Part shown: piece after piece, positions 25,248 through 33,311 of the stretch | Numbering within the stretch: position 1 is the first letter of the stretch | Layout of the letters: the number at the start of each line of letters is the position of its first letter | Position numbers and translations under genes: made by a program | The notes under the pieces: model-generated | What the model was told of the DNA's origin: nothing | Seen by the model: only the letters and a program-made list of their open reading frames with translations | The model's database searches: none | Assembly (NCBI GenBank): GCA_021324975.1 | Contig: JAJPIA010000049.1 | Location: forward strand, 1-56,568 | From: Bacillota bacterium | GTDB lineage: Bacteria; Sysuimicrobiota; Sysuimicrobiia; Sysuimicrobiales; Segetimicrobiaceae | Length of the DNA: 56,568 nucleotides | Reading direction: 5' to 3'

Positions 25248-26167
25248 CGGCGTCCCACGGGGTGACGTCCGCCGTCGGCGCGCGCGCCGCGACCGGCCGG
25301 GCGGACGAGGCGCTCATCCGCGTCGAGGACCTGTGGCACACGTACATGGCCGGCACCCCGTTTGCGCAGGCTGCGCTCCGCGGCGTGACGATGTACGTGT
25401 GCCCGGGCGAGGTTGTGGGCGTGATCGGGCACACCGGGTCCGGGAAGTCCACCCTGATTCAATACCTCAATGGGCTGCTCCGTCCGAGCCGCGGCCGCGT
25501 CGTGGTGGCCGGGTACGAGGTGGGGCGCTCGAACTCCGGCATCGAGGCGGTCCGGCGGCTCGTCGGGGTCGCGTTTCAGGACCCTGAGGACCAGGTGTTC
25601 GAGCCGCTCGTCGGCGACGACGTCGCGTACGGGCCGCGCCAGCTCGGCCTCGCGGTGGACGAGCTCCGGGCGCGCGTCCGATGGGCGATGGAGGCGGTCG
25701 GGCTGCCGTTCGACGCGTTCAAGGACCGCTACACCTATACGCTGAGCGGTGGCGAGCTGCGCAGGACGGCGCTTGCCGGCGTGCTGGCGATGCGGCCGCG
25801 GGTGCTCGTGCTGGACGAACCGACCGCCGGCCTCGATCCCGTGACGCGCTCGGATGTGAGGGAGCGGCTCCTGACCCTGTGCCGCCGGGACGGGTTGACG
25901 CTGGTGCTCGTGTCACACGATATGGACGAGATCGCCGGCCTCGCCGACCGCGTCTACGTGCTGCACGCCGGCGCGGTGGTCGCCTCCGGCCCGCCGCGGG
26001 AGGTATTCGCGCGCCCCGACGCGCTCGCTCCGTACGGCCTGCTCCCGCCGTATCCTACCCAGGTGTGCATGCGGCTCCGGGCGCGCGGCATCCCGGTGCG
26101 CGGCGACGCGCTGACAATCGAGGAAGCCGGAGCGGCGATCGCGGCGGCGCTTCGGGCAACCCGGTGA
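25244..26167 (+). CDS. ecfA2: ECF transporter ATPase A2
   Basis: 307 residues. Walker A 'GHTGSGKST' near 68-76, Q-loop 'GVAFQDPEDQVFEPLVGDDVAYGP', signature 'LSGGELRR', Walker B 'VLVLDEPTAGLDP' and 'LVSHDMDE'. The N-terminal 20 residues before 'IRVEDLW' look extra; a shorter start at a later codon is possible but ATG 25244 gives the ATGA coupling. It pairs with EcfA1 and binds the coupling helices of EcfT (next gene, 4-bp overlap). Confidence 0.92.
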   Translation: MTASHGVTSAVGARAATGRADEALIRVEDLWHTYMAGTPFAQAALRGVTMYVCPGEVVGVIGHTGSGKSTLIQYLNGLLRPSRGRVVVAGYEVGRSNSGIEAVRRLVGVAFQDPEDQVFEPLVGDDVAYGPRQLGLAVDELRARVRWAMEAVGLPFDAFKDRYTYTLSGGELRRTALAGVLAMRPRVLVLDEPTAGLDPVTRSDVRERLLTLCRRDGLTLVLVSHDMDEIAGLADRVYVLHAGAVVASGPPREVFARPDALAPYGLLPPYPTQVCMRLRARGIPVRGDALTIEEAGAAIAAALRATR

Positions 26168-27015
26168 ACGAGTTCGAGCTGCTGCGCAACATCACGATCG
26201 GTCAATATCTGCCGGCCGATTCGTATCTCCACCGGCTGGATCCCCGGGCGAAGATCCTCGCCGCGATCTTGGTGATCGCAGCGGTCACCTTCACGCCGAG
26301 CCTCGTCGGGAACGCGTGCCTGCTCGCGGCGGCCCTGGCGCTCGTGCGGGTCGGCCGCATCCCGCTCGCGTACGCGCTGCGGGGTCTCGTGCCGGCGGTG
26401 CCGCTCCTCGTCCTCCTCGCCGTGATGCAGCTCTTGTTCTTCGGCCGCAACTACGACCCGACGAGCTCCGTGGTGTTTCAGTGGCGCTGGCTTGCCGTCA
26501 CGATCGTCGTCACGGCGGCGGTCCTCAAGCTGGTGGTCGTGTCGGCCGCGCGTTTCATCGAGTTGCTGCTCGTGACCAGCGTGTTCACGCTGTCCACGAA
26601 GACGACCGAGTTGACGCTGGGCATCGAGAGCCTGCTGCGCCCGTTCCGGCGGCTGCGCGTGCCTGCGCACGAGCTTGCCCTCGTCGTAACGATCGCCGTG
26701 CGATTCGTGCCGACCCTCGCGCTCGAGGCAGAGCGGCTGATGAAGGCCCAGGCTTCCCGGGGCGGCCGGTTCGGCGGCGGCCGGTGGCATTTCGTTACCC
26801 GCGTGCGCCAGCTGCTGCCCATTCTCGTGCCGTTGGTGACCTACGCGCTTCGGCGCGGCGAAGAGCTCATCGTCGCCATGGAGGCGCGGGCGTACACAGG
26901 CGGCACGGGGCGGACGGCCTACACCGTCCTGGCGAGCGGGCCCGGCGACTGGCTCGCCGTCTGCATCGCGGCCGCCTTTCTCGCGGCTATGCTGCTGGCG
27001 CCGTTTCCCGCGTGA
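26164..27015 (+). CDS. ecfT: ECF transporter membrane component T
   Basis: 283 residues. Five to six membrane segments, the CbiQ/EcfT start 'SYLHRLDPRAKILAA', and two coupling motifs: the 'AQASRGGR' helix (near 196-203) and 'AMEARAYTGG' near 238, equivalent to the paired Ala-Arg-Gly/Ala signatures that dock into the ATPases. GTG 26164 overlaps the EcfA2 stop by 4 bp. It transmits ATP-driven toppling to the substrate-binding S component. Confidence 0.93.
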   Translation: MNEFELLRNITIGQYLPADSYLHRLDPRAKILAAILVIAAVTFTPSLVGNACLLAAALALVRVGRIPLAYALRGLVPAVPLLVLLAVMQLLFFGRNYDPTSSVVFQWRWLAVTIVVTAAVLKLVVVSAARFIELLLVTSVFTLSTKTTELTLGIESLLRPFRRLRVPAHELALVVTIAVRFVPTLALEAERLMKAQASRGGRFGGGRWHFVTRVRQLLPILVPLVTYALRRGEELIVAMEARAYTGGTGRTAYTVLASGPGDWLAVCIAAAFLAAMLLAPFPA

Positions 27016-27105
27016 CCGGGGCAGGGGGGCCGCCAGCGTCCGGGGAATCCCGTGGTGCGGTTTGCGTTCGGAACGCATCGGCCGGGCGAAAAAGGGGGGC
27101 GATCC

Positions 27106-27657
27106 ATGCAGGACGCGGGACGGGGTGCTCTCTCCATCCGAGGGATCGTGATCTCCGCGGTGCTCGCGGCCGTCGCGATCCTTCTCGGCGCGACGCGGGT
27201 CGGATTTATCCCGACACCGACGGGCATCGCGGCGACGATCATGCACGTGCCGGCGATCATCGGCGGCGTCCTGGAGGGCCCGGTCGTGGGCGCGATCATC
27301 GGCACGATCTTCGGCGTCTACAGTTTCTTCTACGCGACCGTGCCGATGTTCAAAGACCCCATCGTCGCGATCGCGCCGCGCATCTTCATCGGCATCTTCG
27401 CCGCGTGGACGTACTGGTCGCTGCGGCGCATGAGCGAGTTGTGGGCCATCGTGCTGGCCGCGATCGTCGGCACCGCGACGAACACCGTGCTGGTCCTGGG
27501 CTTCGGAGTGGCGCGGCACTATCTGCCGGCCAAGGTGGCGTGGGTGGTTGGGATCACCCACGGGATCCCCGAGGTCGTCGTCGCGGTGATCCTCTCGGTG
27601 GCGGTGCTGCTCCCCTGGAAACGGGCGCACCGAGGCCAGGCCCGCGCGCGCGTCTGA
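27106..27657 (+). CDS. ECF transporter substrate-binding S component
   Basis: 183 residues, about five or six membrane segments. 'GATRVGFIPTPTGIAATIMHVPAIIGGVLEGPVVG' followed by 'GTIFGVYSF' matches the PF12822-type ECF S proteins (pantothenate/cobalamin-related group), which bind the vitamin. The substrate cannot be set from sequence. ATG 27106 follows GGGGGGCG. With A1, A2 and T directly upstream the set is a complete group-I-like dedicated transporter. Its linkage to an aldehyde dehydrogenase and an M20 amidase hints that the substrate may be a precursor those enzymes process. Confidence 0.85.
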   Translation: MQDAGRGALSIRGIVISAVLAAVAILLGATRVGFIPTPTGIAATIMHVPAIIGGVLEGPVVGAIIGTIFGVYSFFYATVPMFKDPIVAIAPRIFIGIFAAWTYWSLRRMSELWAIVLAAIVGTATNTVLVLGFGVARHYLPAKVAWVVGITHGIPEVVVAVILSVAVLLPWKRAHRGQARARV

Positions 27658-27755
27658 ACCGACCGACGATAGCGCTGGTGCTTCATCTGGTATGTGCGAC
27701 GAGGGTAGACGGGGCCGCCCGGCGCCAGCCCTTGCCGAATTAATGCGATGACGCG

Positions 27756-28256
27756 CTAGCGGGCGCGCGCGTTCTCTGCGGGGTAGCCTGCGACCCGGCG
27801 GAGCGCGAGGTGGACGGGCCACATCACGGGGACGCCCAGGACGATCAGCAGGAGCTCGCTGGCGAGGATCGGCAGCGCGATCGGCTCCAACGGCGCGTGC
27901 AGGACCGAGGACAACATCGTCGAGACCGCGGCGGCCGTCACGACCGCGTAGACGGCGGCGCCGAGATAGGCGTTGACCCGGCCGGCCCGCCAGCAGAGCC
28001 ACGCGCCCACCAGGTTGGCGCACGGCATCCAGACGAGCTCCCAGTACCACGGCCACGGGCTGCCGAGGTTGCCCAGCAGATTGCCGAGGACAAACGCCGG
28101 GATGAGATCGGGTTCCCAGATCACGAGCGGCTTCAGCGTCTCCGCGAACCGCAGTTGCAGCGGGCCGTAGGAGGCCGGGGCGAGCGCTAACGTGGTCGCC
28201 GCGTAAGCCGCCGCGACGACCCCGACGTAGGCAACTTTGACCGCCGGCCGCCTCAC
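27756..28256 (-). CDS. queT: QueT-family queuosine precursor transporter
   Basis: 166 residues, about five membrane helices. The N-terminal pattern 'AAYAATTLALAPASYGPLQLRFAE' and 'NLLGNLGSPWPWYWEL'-like block (landmarks near 10-70) are those of PF06177/QueT S components that import queuosine precursors (preQ0, preQ1 or queuine), normally using an ECF module. GTG 28256 overlaps the queF stop by GTGA, so queF-queT is one transcript. The ECF A1-A2-T genes 740 bp away could energise it as well as their own S protein; this is inference. Confidence 0.85.
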   Translation of the reverse strand: MRRPAVKVAYVGVVAAAYAATTLALAPASYGPLQLRFAETLKPLVIWEPDLIPAFVLGNLLGNLGSPWPWYWELVWMPCANLVGAWLCWRAGRVNAYLGAAVYAVVTAAAVSTMLSSVLHAPLEPIALPILASELLLIVLGVPVMWPVHLALRRVAGYPAENARAR

Positions 28257-28708
28257 GAGGTCACGCCCGGCCACCGGATCTTGACGACGGTGTGGACCCC
28301 TCCGCGGACGCGGTAGTCGAGCTCCAACTCCATCCACGAGGGGGCGCAGGCGGTCACGAGATCCCCCATGATGCGATTCGCCGCATGCTCCTGGTAGATG
28401 CCGACGTTCCGGTAGGTGAGCAGGTAGTATTTGAACGAGCGCAGCTCCAGGACCCGATCGATCGGGAGATAGCGTATGCGGATGGTCCCGAAGTCGGGCA
28501 GGCCGGACCACGGGCAGACGGCGGTGAACTCGTCGGTTGAGATTTCGATCGTGGCCGGAGAACCGGGATACTCATAGGGGAACGTTTCCAGGACGTCGGG
28601 CCGCACCGACGACGGTGGCCGGATCTCGAGGTCTGGCCGGTCGGTGCCGGCCTCCGCCGCGGGGCCGTGGGCTACGGCGATGCGGGATTCCTCTGGCACG
28701 TCGGGCAC
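28253..28708 (-). CDS. queF: NADPH-dependent preQ0 reductase QueF
   Basis: 151 residues of the short (unimodular) QueF type. Catalytic Cys65 and Asp72 lie in 'TAVCPWSGLPDFG', and 'LELRSFKYYLLTYRN' and 'YQEHAANRI' carry the substrate-binding Glu and His. It reduces 7-cyano-7-deazaguanine to preQ1 for queuosine in tRNA. GAGGAG stands about 12 bases before GTG 28708. No queC, queD or queE are in the window, consistent with dependence on imported precursor through the adjacent QueT. No preQ1 riboswitch was found in the short leader. Confidence 0.95.
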   Translation of the reverse strand: MPDVPEESRIAVAHGPAAEAGTDRPDLEIRPPSSVRPDVLETFPYEYPGSPATIEISTDEFTAVCPWSGLPDFGTIRIRYLPIDRVLELRSFKYYLLTYRNVGIYQEHAANRIMGDLVTACAPSWMELELDYRVRGGVHTVVKIRWPGVTS

Positions 28709-28732
28709 GGTCCGGCTCCTCTAACCGACAAA

Positions 28733-28761
28733 TTGAACCCGTTGGCGTTGTATGGTAAGAT
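28733..28761 (+). promoter_or_regulatory. sigma-70-type promoter for the DEAD-like gene
   Basis: TTGAAC (28733-28738), a spacer of exactly 17, then TAAGAT (28756-28761). Transcription would start near 28768, giving a leader of about 118 bases. On the opposite strand the same AT-rich block may hold the queF promoter, so the two would overlap. Confidence 0.6.
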
Positions 28762-28885
28762 ATTAGCAGAAAGCATGTTCAATCGCGTCCTTTGACGGCG
28801 GGAGGGCGACGCGCTCTCCCGTTCTGCGTGCCGCCCAGATCGCTGCGGGCGCACGACGCAAAACCCACGAGGGGCGTGTGATCAC

Positions 28886-29581
28886 ATGGCGGTGGAGTCT
28901 CGCACGGCCGGATTTTCCGGTCTGGTGGATGCACGGATTCAGCGGGCCATCCAGGAGATTGGATGGGCGGCACCGACCCCGATCGAGGCGCAGGTGATCC
29001 CGAGCCTTACGATCGGGAGAGACCTCGTCGGTCAGGCCGACCCTGGCTCGCGCACGACGGCGGCATTTGGGATCCCCATGCTGCAGCGCCTCGACCCGCG
29101 GAGCAAGGCGGTCCAAGGCCTGGTGCTAGCCCCGACACGGGAGCAGGCCAGGCGCGTGACGAGCGACCTGTCCAAGCTGGGGGTCCACACCCGGCTGCGA
29201 ATCGTCGCCGTCTACGGCGGCGAGCCTATGGCGCGCCAGACGCAGCGCCTGCGCGAAAAGCCGCACATCGTGGTGGGGACCCCGGCGCGCGTGCTGGAGC
29301 ACCTGGGCAAGGGGACGCTGACGCTTCGCAGCGTGCACATGCTCGTGCTCGACGACGCGGACCGGATGCTCAAGATGGGGCTGCGATCCGAGGTCGAGCA
29401 GATCCTCGTCCGGACGCCATCCACGCGGCAGACCGCCCTGTTTTCGGCCACCCTCCCGGACCCGATCCGCGCCATGGTCGGCCGGTATCTGCGCAATCCG
29501 ATCTGGGTGACGCCTGGTCCCGCGAACGGCGCGCTCTTTCAGGACGCGCAGCGGCGAAACCCGCGCACGGCCGTGTCGTAA
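28886..29581 (+). CDS. truncated, degenerate DEAD-box protein
   Basis: 231 residues covering only the first RecA domain of a DEAD-box helicase. Recognisable parts: aromatic and Q-motif region ('PTPIEAQVIP', Gln35), motif Ia 'PTRE' (83-86), 'GG', motif Ib 'TPAR' (132-135) and motif III 'SAT' (187-189). Motif I reads ADPGSRTT (51-58) in place of AxTGxGKT, so the ATP-binding lysine is replaced by threonine, and motif II reads DDAD (156-159) instead of DEAD. The second RecA domain is absent, and only about 90 bp separate it from the next gene, so this is not a frameshift. It probably cannot hydrolyse ATP and may serve as an RNA- or protein-binding module. Confidence 0.85.
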   Translation: MAVESRTAGFSGLVDARIQRAIQEIGWAAPTPIEAQVIPSLTIGRDLVGQADPGSRTTAAFGIPMLQRLDPRSKAVQGLVLAPTREQARRVTSDLSKLGVHTRLRIVAVYGGEPMARQTQRLREKPHIVVGTPARVLEHLGKGTLTLRSVHMLVLDDADRMLKMGLRSEVEQILVRTPSTRQTALFSATLPDPIRAMVGRYLRNPIWVTPGPANGALFQDAQRRNPRTAVS

Positions 29582-29590
29582 GACCGACGG

Positions 29591-29620
29591 TTGCGGGCCG
29601 GTTCCACCCGCCCCTATAAT
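29591..29620 (+). promoter_or_regulatory. sigma-70-type promoter for the methyltransferase
   Basis: TTGCGG (29591-29596), an 18-base spacer and a perfect TATAAT (29615-29620). Because the -10 box overlaps the ATG at 29619, that codon cannot be the start; transcription should begin near 29627 and translation at GTG 29673. Confidence 0.7.
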
Positions 29621-29672
29621 GGGGCTACCTGATCGCTCCGGGGCGGGAGCGGGGAGGAGCCGCACGTCAAGA

Positions 29673-30494
29673 GTGGATGAACTGGTCTCGGAGGGCGATC
29701 GCTTCGGGTTCTGGCGGTTCGCCCGCCACGCATTTTTCACCGAGATCAACCGGTGGCTCGTCCAACAGGTCGCGCTGCTGGGTCCGCGCGTTGTCGATCT
29801 CGCGTGCGGCCCGGGCGCCATCACCGAGCTTATCCTGGCGACCGTCAAAGAGCGGAGCCGCCTGCTGATCTACGCCGTGGATCCATCGTTGACCGAACTG
29901 GACCGGGCCCGCCGCCGGATCGCGTCGGGCCTGGTTCGATTTATCCAGGGTGGCGCGGAGAACCTCAGCCGTCTGGTTCCGCAGGTCGACGTGGTCATCT
30001 TTTGCAATGCGATCCATCTCGTGGCGGACAAGAGCCGGGCCCTCGGTGAGATCCGCCAGGTCTTGGGGCCGGGCGGGACCCTCGCCTTCAACACCACCTA
30101 CTTCAAGGGATGCTACGTACCGGGGACGGAGCGGTTTTGGCGGTACTGGGCGCTTCGCGCGGCACAGTACCTGCGCGACCGCGGCATCCCCGTGCTGCGG
30201 GCCGCGAAGACGCCCGCGATGCGATGGTTCAGCCCGGAGGAGTACGGCGCGCTCGCGGCGTCCTCGGGTTTCGTCGGGGCGTCGTGGCAGCTCCATGAAG
30301 CCACGCTCTCGCCGGAGAGTCTCGAGGATATCGGGCAGTTTTCGATGTTCATCCAGGGCGCGCTGCCCGGCGTGCCACTCGAGTGCGGCGCCGAGGCGCT
30401 GCGCGAATCCGTGCGGGTGGCAATGGCGGACGCCAACCTCACGGGCGGCGTGCCACGATACTGGCTGCAGTTCATCGCGCACGCCCCCGTCTGA
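29673..30494 (+). CDS. SAM-dependent class I methyltransferase
   Basis: 273 residues. The SAM-binding motif I is 'VVDLACGPGAITE' near 34-46, an acidic motif II 'IYAVDPS' follows, then 'DVVIFCNAIHLV' (motif IV position) and 'VLGPGGTLAFNTT'. This is the methyltransferase-11/25 pattern for small molecules. The C-terminal 120 residues ('AMRWFSPEEYGALAASSGF') are as in ubiquinone/tocopherol-like methyltransferases. GTG 29673 follows GGGAGGAG by about 13 bases. Substrate unknown. It is transcribed from its own promoter between the DEAD-like gene and thrC. Confidence 0.82.
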   Translation: MDELVSEGDRFGFWRFARHAFFTEINRWLVQQVALLGPRVVDLACGPGAITELILATVKERSRLLIYAVDPSLTELDRARRRIASGLVRFIQGGAENLSRLVPQVDVVIFCNAIHLVADKSRALGEIRQVLGPGGTLAFNTTYFKGCYVPGTERFWRYWALRAAQYLRDRGIPVLRAAKTPAMRWFSPEEYGALAASSGFVGASWQLHEATLSPESLEDIGQFSMFIQGALPGVPLECGAEALRESVRVAMADANLTGGVPRYWLQFIAHAPV

Positions 30495-30572
30495 TCGAGC
30501 CCGGGTGGCACAGAATCTGTCCCGCGTGGCGGCAGATTGACTCTGCGGTGGGTCATGCGCCACCGGACGAGC

Positions 30573-30578
30573 TACAAT
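30573..30578 (+). promoter_or_regulatory. possible -10 element upstream of threonine synthase
   Basis: TACAAT at 30573-30578 lies 55 bases before the thrC start. No matching -35 hexamer is found at 16-18 bases. Confidence 0.3.
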
Positions 30579-30633
30579 AATTGCGGGGTTCGCGCATCGG
30601 AGGCGCGGGCCGTTTTTTGTTGAAAGTAACCAT

Positions 30634-31854
30634 ATGGGATACCTCAGTCATCTCGAGTGCACAGCATGCGGGGCAACGTACTCCGCGAACGAGCTCCACA
30701 CGGTCTGCAAGGCCTGCGGCAAAGTGCTCTTCCCCCGCTACGATCTCGAACGAGCCAAGTCCGCCGTCTCACGCGCGGCGATCGCCGGCCGGGCGCCGAC
30801 GATGTGGCGGTATCACGAGCTGATGCCGGTCTCGGACCCCGGCCACATCGTGACGCTCGGCGAGGGGATGACACCGTTGCTCCCACTGCCGCGCGTCGCG
30901 CAACGTCTGGGCCTCCGCCAGGTGTGGGTCAAGGAGGAGGGCCTCAATCCGACGGGGTCGTTCAAGGCCCGCGGGCTCTCCGCCGCCGTCAGCAGAGCCA
31001 AGGAGCTGGGCGCCCGCGCCGCGGCGCTGCCGTCGGCGGGCAATGCCGCGTCCGCGGCCGCGGCGTACTGCGCGCGGGCCGGATTGGACTGCTACATCGT
31101 CATGCCGGTGGACGCACCCCATACGAACAAGGCCGAGGGCGACGTCTACGGGTCCCACACGTATCTGATTCGCGGACTGATCAATGATGCGGGCAAGGTG
31201 ATCCGGGACGGCAGCCGGGAGCACGGGTGGTTCGACATGTCGACGCTCAAGGAGCCGTACCGGGTCGAGGGCAAGAAGACCCTCGGTTATGAGCTCGCCG
31301 AACAGCTGGGTTGGAGCCTGCCCGATGTCATCATCTACCCCACGGGAGGCGGCACCGGCATCGTCGGCATGTGGAAGGCCTTTGCCGAGATGGAGGCGCT
31401 CGGCTGGATCGGCGCCCACCGGCCGCGCATGGTCATTGTTCAAGCCGCGGGGTGCGCGCCGATGATCCGTGCCTATCGAGCGGGCACCGACCACGCCGAG
31501 CCCTGGGAACGGGCGGAGACGATTGCGGCGGGGCTGCGGGTGCCGCTCGCCATCGGCGACTATCTGATCCTCGGGGCCGTCCGCGAGAGCGGGGGCGACG
31601 CGTACACCGTGACCGACGACGAGATCCTCGCGGACATGCGCGACCTCGCCACGACCGAAGGTCTTTTTGCCTGTCCCGAGGGCGCGGCGACCTACGGCGC
31701 GCTCAAGGCAATGGTGCGTGACGGCAAGATCGGCCCCGCGGAGCGGGTGGTGCTGTTCAACACCGGCGCCGGGCTGAAGTACGTGGACCTGCTGCGCCCC
31801 GAACTGCCGATCGTCGACGCGGACCACCCGATCGTGGTGGCGCGCGGCCGGTGA
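30634..31854 (+). CDS. thrC: threonine synthase
   Basis: 406 residues. An N-terminal zinc-ribbon-like segment (Cys9, Cys12, Cys25, Cys28) typical of the class II/archaeal-type threonine synthases is followed by the PLP fold: the Schiff-base lysine Lys111 in 'NPTGSFKARG', the phosphate-binding loop 'PTGGGTGIVG' near 235, and 'TGAGLKY' near the end. It converts O-phosphohomoserine to threonine. Its stop overlaps the start of the DUF815 ATPase gene by 4 bp (GTGA), so the pair is translationally coupled, an unusual partnership. Confidence 0.93.
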   Translation: MGYLSHLECTACGATYSANELHTVCKACGKVLFPRYDLERAKSAVSRAAIAGRAPTMWRYHELMPVSDPGHIVTLGEGMTPLLPLPRVAQRLGLRQVWVKEEGLNPTGSFKARGLSAAVSRAKELGARAAALPSAGNAASAAAAYCARAGLDCYIVMPVDAPHTNKAEGDVYGSHTYLIRGLINDAGKVIRDGSREHGWFDMSTLKEPYRVEGKKTLGYELAEQLGWSLPDVIIYPTGGGTGIVGMWKAFAEMEALGWIGAHRPRMVIVQAAGCAPMIRAYRAGTDHAEPWERAETIAAGLRVPLAIGDYLILGAVRESGGDAYTVTDDEILADMRDLATTEGLFACPEGAATYGALKAMVRDGKIGPAERVVLFNTGAGLKYVDLLRPELPIVDADHPIVVARGR

Positions 31855-33311
31855 CGCGGCGCGCGGCCGCGCATCGCGAACGGGCGCCGCGACGGTCGAC
31901 GCAGGCCCCGCCGTGGGACAGTGCACGGCGGGCCGCGGCGTCGCTCGTGGTGTTCTGCGCCGTGCTCGAGGATCGAGCAGGCTCCGCGTGGCGGGACCTC
32001 GTCACCGCCATGAGCGGCGGGCCGGAGCGCGCGGTGGCGGTCACCACCGCGTACGCACTGTTATTTTCGCTGCTCGCCGACGAGGCGGAATTGTCCACGA
32101 CCCCGCTCATCGGAGACGCCTGGCAACACCACCTGCTGTCGCGCCTGCTCGACGCGGACACGCCGTTTACCCGCAAGGCGGAAGCCGGCGGTTGGAGCGC
32201 GATGGGACCGGCGCTCGCGACGCAGGCGCGTGCGGACCTCGCGGCGCTCGAGCGTTGCTACCGATTGACCGGGGCGACGCTGGCGGCCGCGGTCGCGCGG
32301 ATCGCCGGCGTGCCGGTGACACCGTGGGATCAGTTCCGTCCGCTGGGCGGCGGACCGGCCGCCAGCCCGCGTCTTGGGCTCATGCGGCGATTTCACGCGA
32401 CGCGCGGATGGGACCGCCTGGCGCAGGCGCTCGCGGACCACGTTGCCGAGCACGGGGCGGGGATGTTCGGGCGCTACCGCGCCTTTCGGTGGGTCGGGGG
32501 CCGCGGCGGCCGGCTTGAGGGAATCCGGCATCCCGACCCGGTGGGTCTTGACGACCTCGTCGGATACGAAGTCGAGCGCCAGCCGGTCGTGGACAACACG
32601 AGGCAGTTCGTCGCGGGCGGTCCCGCGAACAACGTGCTCCTCTACGGCGACCGCGGGACCGGCAAGTCATCGACCGTGAAGGCCCTGCTGAATGAGTACG
32701 GCGACCTCGGGCTGCGCCTGATCGAGGTCGCGAAGGAGGACCTTGGCGATTACGCGGCGATCCTCGGCGCGCTGCGGGGACGGCGGGAGCGCTTCGTGCT
32801 CTTTGTCGACGACCTGTCGTTCGAGGAACATGAGACGCAGTACAAGGCGTTGAAGGCCGCGTTGGAAGGTGGCCTGGAGGCGCGCGCCCCGAACGTCATC
32901 CTGTACGCGACGAGCAATCGACGGCATGTAGTGACTGAACGATTCGCGGACCGTCACCGTGCCTCGACCGACGACGAGGTGCATCCCGAGGACACGGCCC
33001 AGGAAAAGCTCTCCCTCGCGGACCGGTTTGGAATTCACGCGCCGTTTCTCGTCCCCGATCAGGAACGGTATCTGCGCATCGTCGCGGAGCTGGCGGTGCG
33101 CCACGGCCTCCGGGTTCCGAGCGGCGAATTGCGCCGGCGGGCGCTCGTATGGTCGCAGTGGCACAACGGCTTGTCGTGCCGGACCGCGCGTCAGTTTATC
33201 GACGGTCTCCGCGGCGAGGCGCTCCTCGCACAAGCCCCGTCGAACGGGCGGGCCCGGCGGGCCGGGGGACGGCTCACGCCCCGGAACGGATCTGCTGCAC
33301 GAGCTCGATAA
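31851..33311 (+). CDS. DUF815 family AAA+ ATPase
   Basis: 486 residues. About 225 N-terminal residues are Ala-rich helices. The AAA module then follows: 'VGLDDLVGYEVERQ' (230s), Walker A 'GDRGTGKSS' (266-274), Walker B 'RFVLFVDDLSFE' near 310-320, sensor 1 'ILYATSNRRH' and a C-terminal lid with 'DRFGIHAPF'. This is the PF05673 pattern. Biochemical role is unknown for the family. GTG 31851 overlaps thrC. Its last 38 bp overlap the convergent VOC gene; the final 30 residues are low-complexity and may not be conserved. Confidence 0.85.
   Translation: MTRRAAAHRERAPRRSTQAPPWDSARRAAASLVVFCAVLEDRAGSAWRDLVTAMSGGPERAVAVTTAYALLFSLLADEAELSTTPLIGDAWQHHLLSRLLDADTPFTRKAEAGGWSAMGPALATQARADLAALERCYRLTGATLAAAVARIAGVPVTPWDQFRPLGGGPAASPRLGLMRRFHATRGWDRLAQALADHVAEHGAGMFGRYRAFRWVGGRGGRLEGIRHPDPVGLDDLVGYEVERQPVVDNTRQFVAGGPANNVLLYGDRGTGKSSTVKALLNEYGDLGLRLIEVAKEDLGDYAAILGALRGRRERFVLFVDDLSFEEHETQYKALKAALEGGLEARAPNVILYATSNRRHVVTERFADRHRASTDDEVHPEDTAQEKLSLADRFGIHAPFLVPDQERYLRIVAELAVRHGLRVPSGELRRRALVWSQWHNGLSCRTARQFIDGLRGEALLAQAPSNGRARRAGGRLTPRNGSAARAR

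Noticed and set aside
28709-28780. preQ1 riboswitch upstream of queF
   Set aside because: No preQ1-I or preQ1-II consensus in the short leader on the minus strand.
28845-28870. GACGCAAAACCCACG, similar to the GEMM core
   Set aside because: The upstream GGGCAAACC and downstream GCCGGG..GCC blocks are missing and the P2/P3 hairpins do not form.
29582-29672. Possible frameshift that would restore a full DEAD-box helicase
   Set aside because: Only about 90 bp separate the stop from the next gene, with a clear promoter inside; no room for a second RecA domain.
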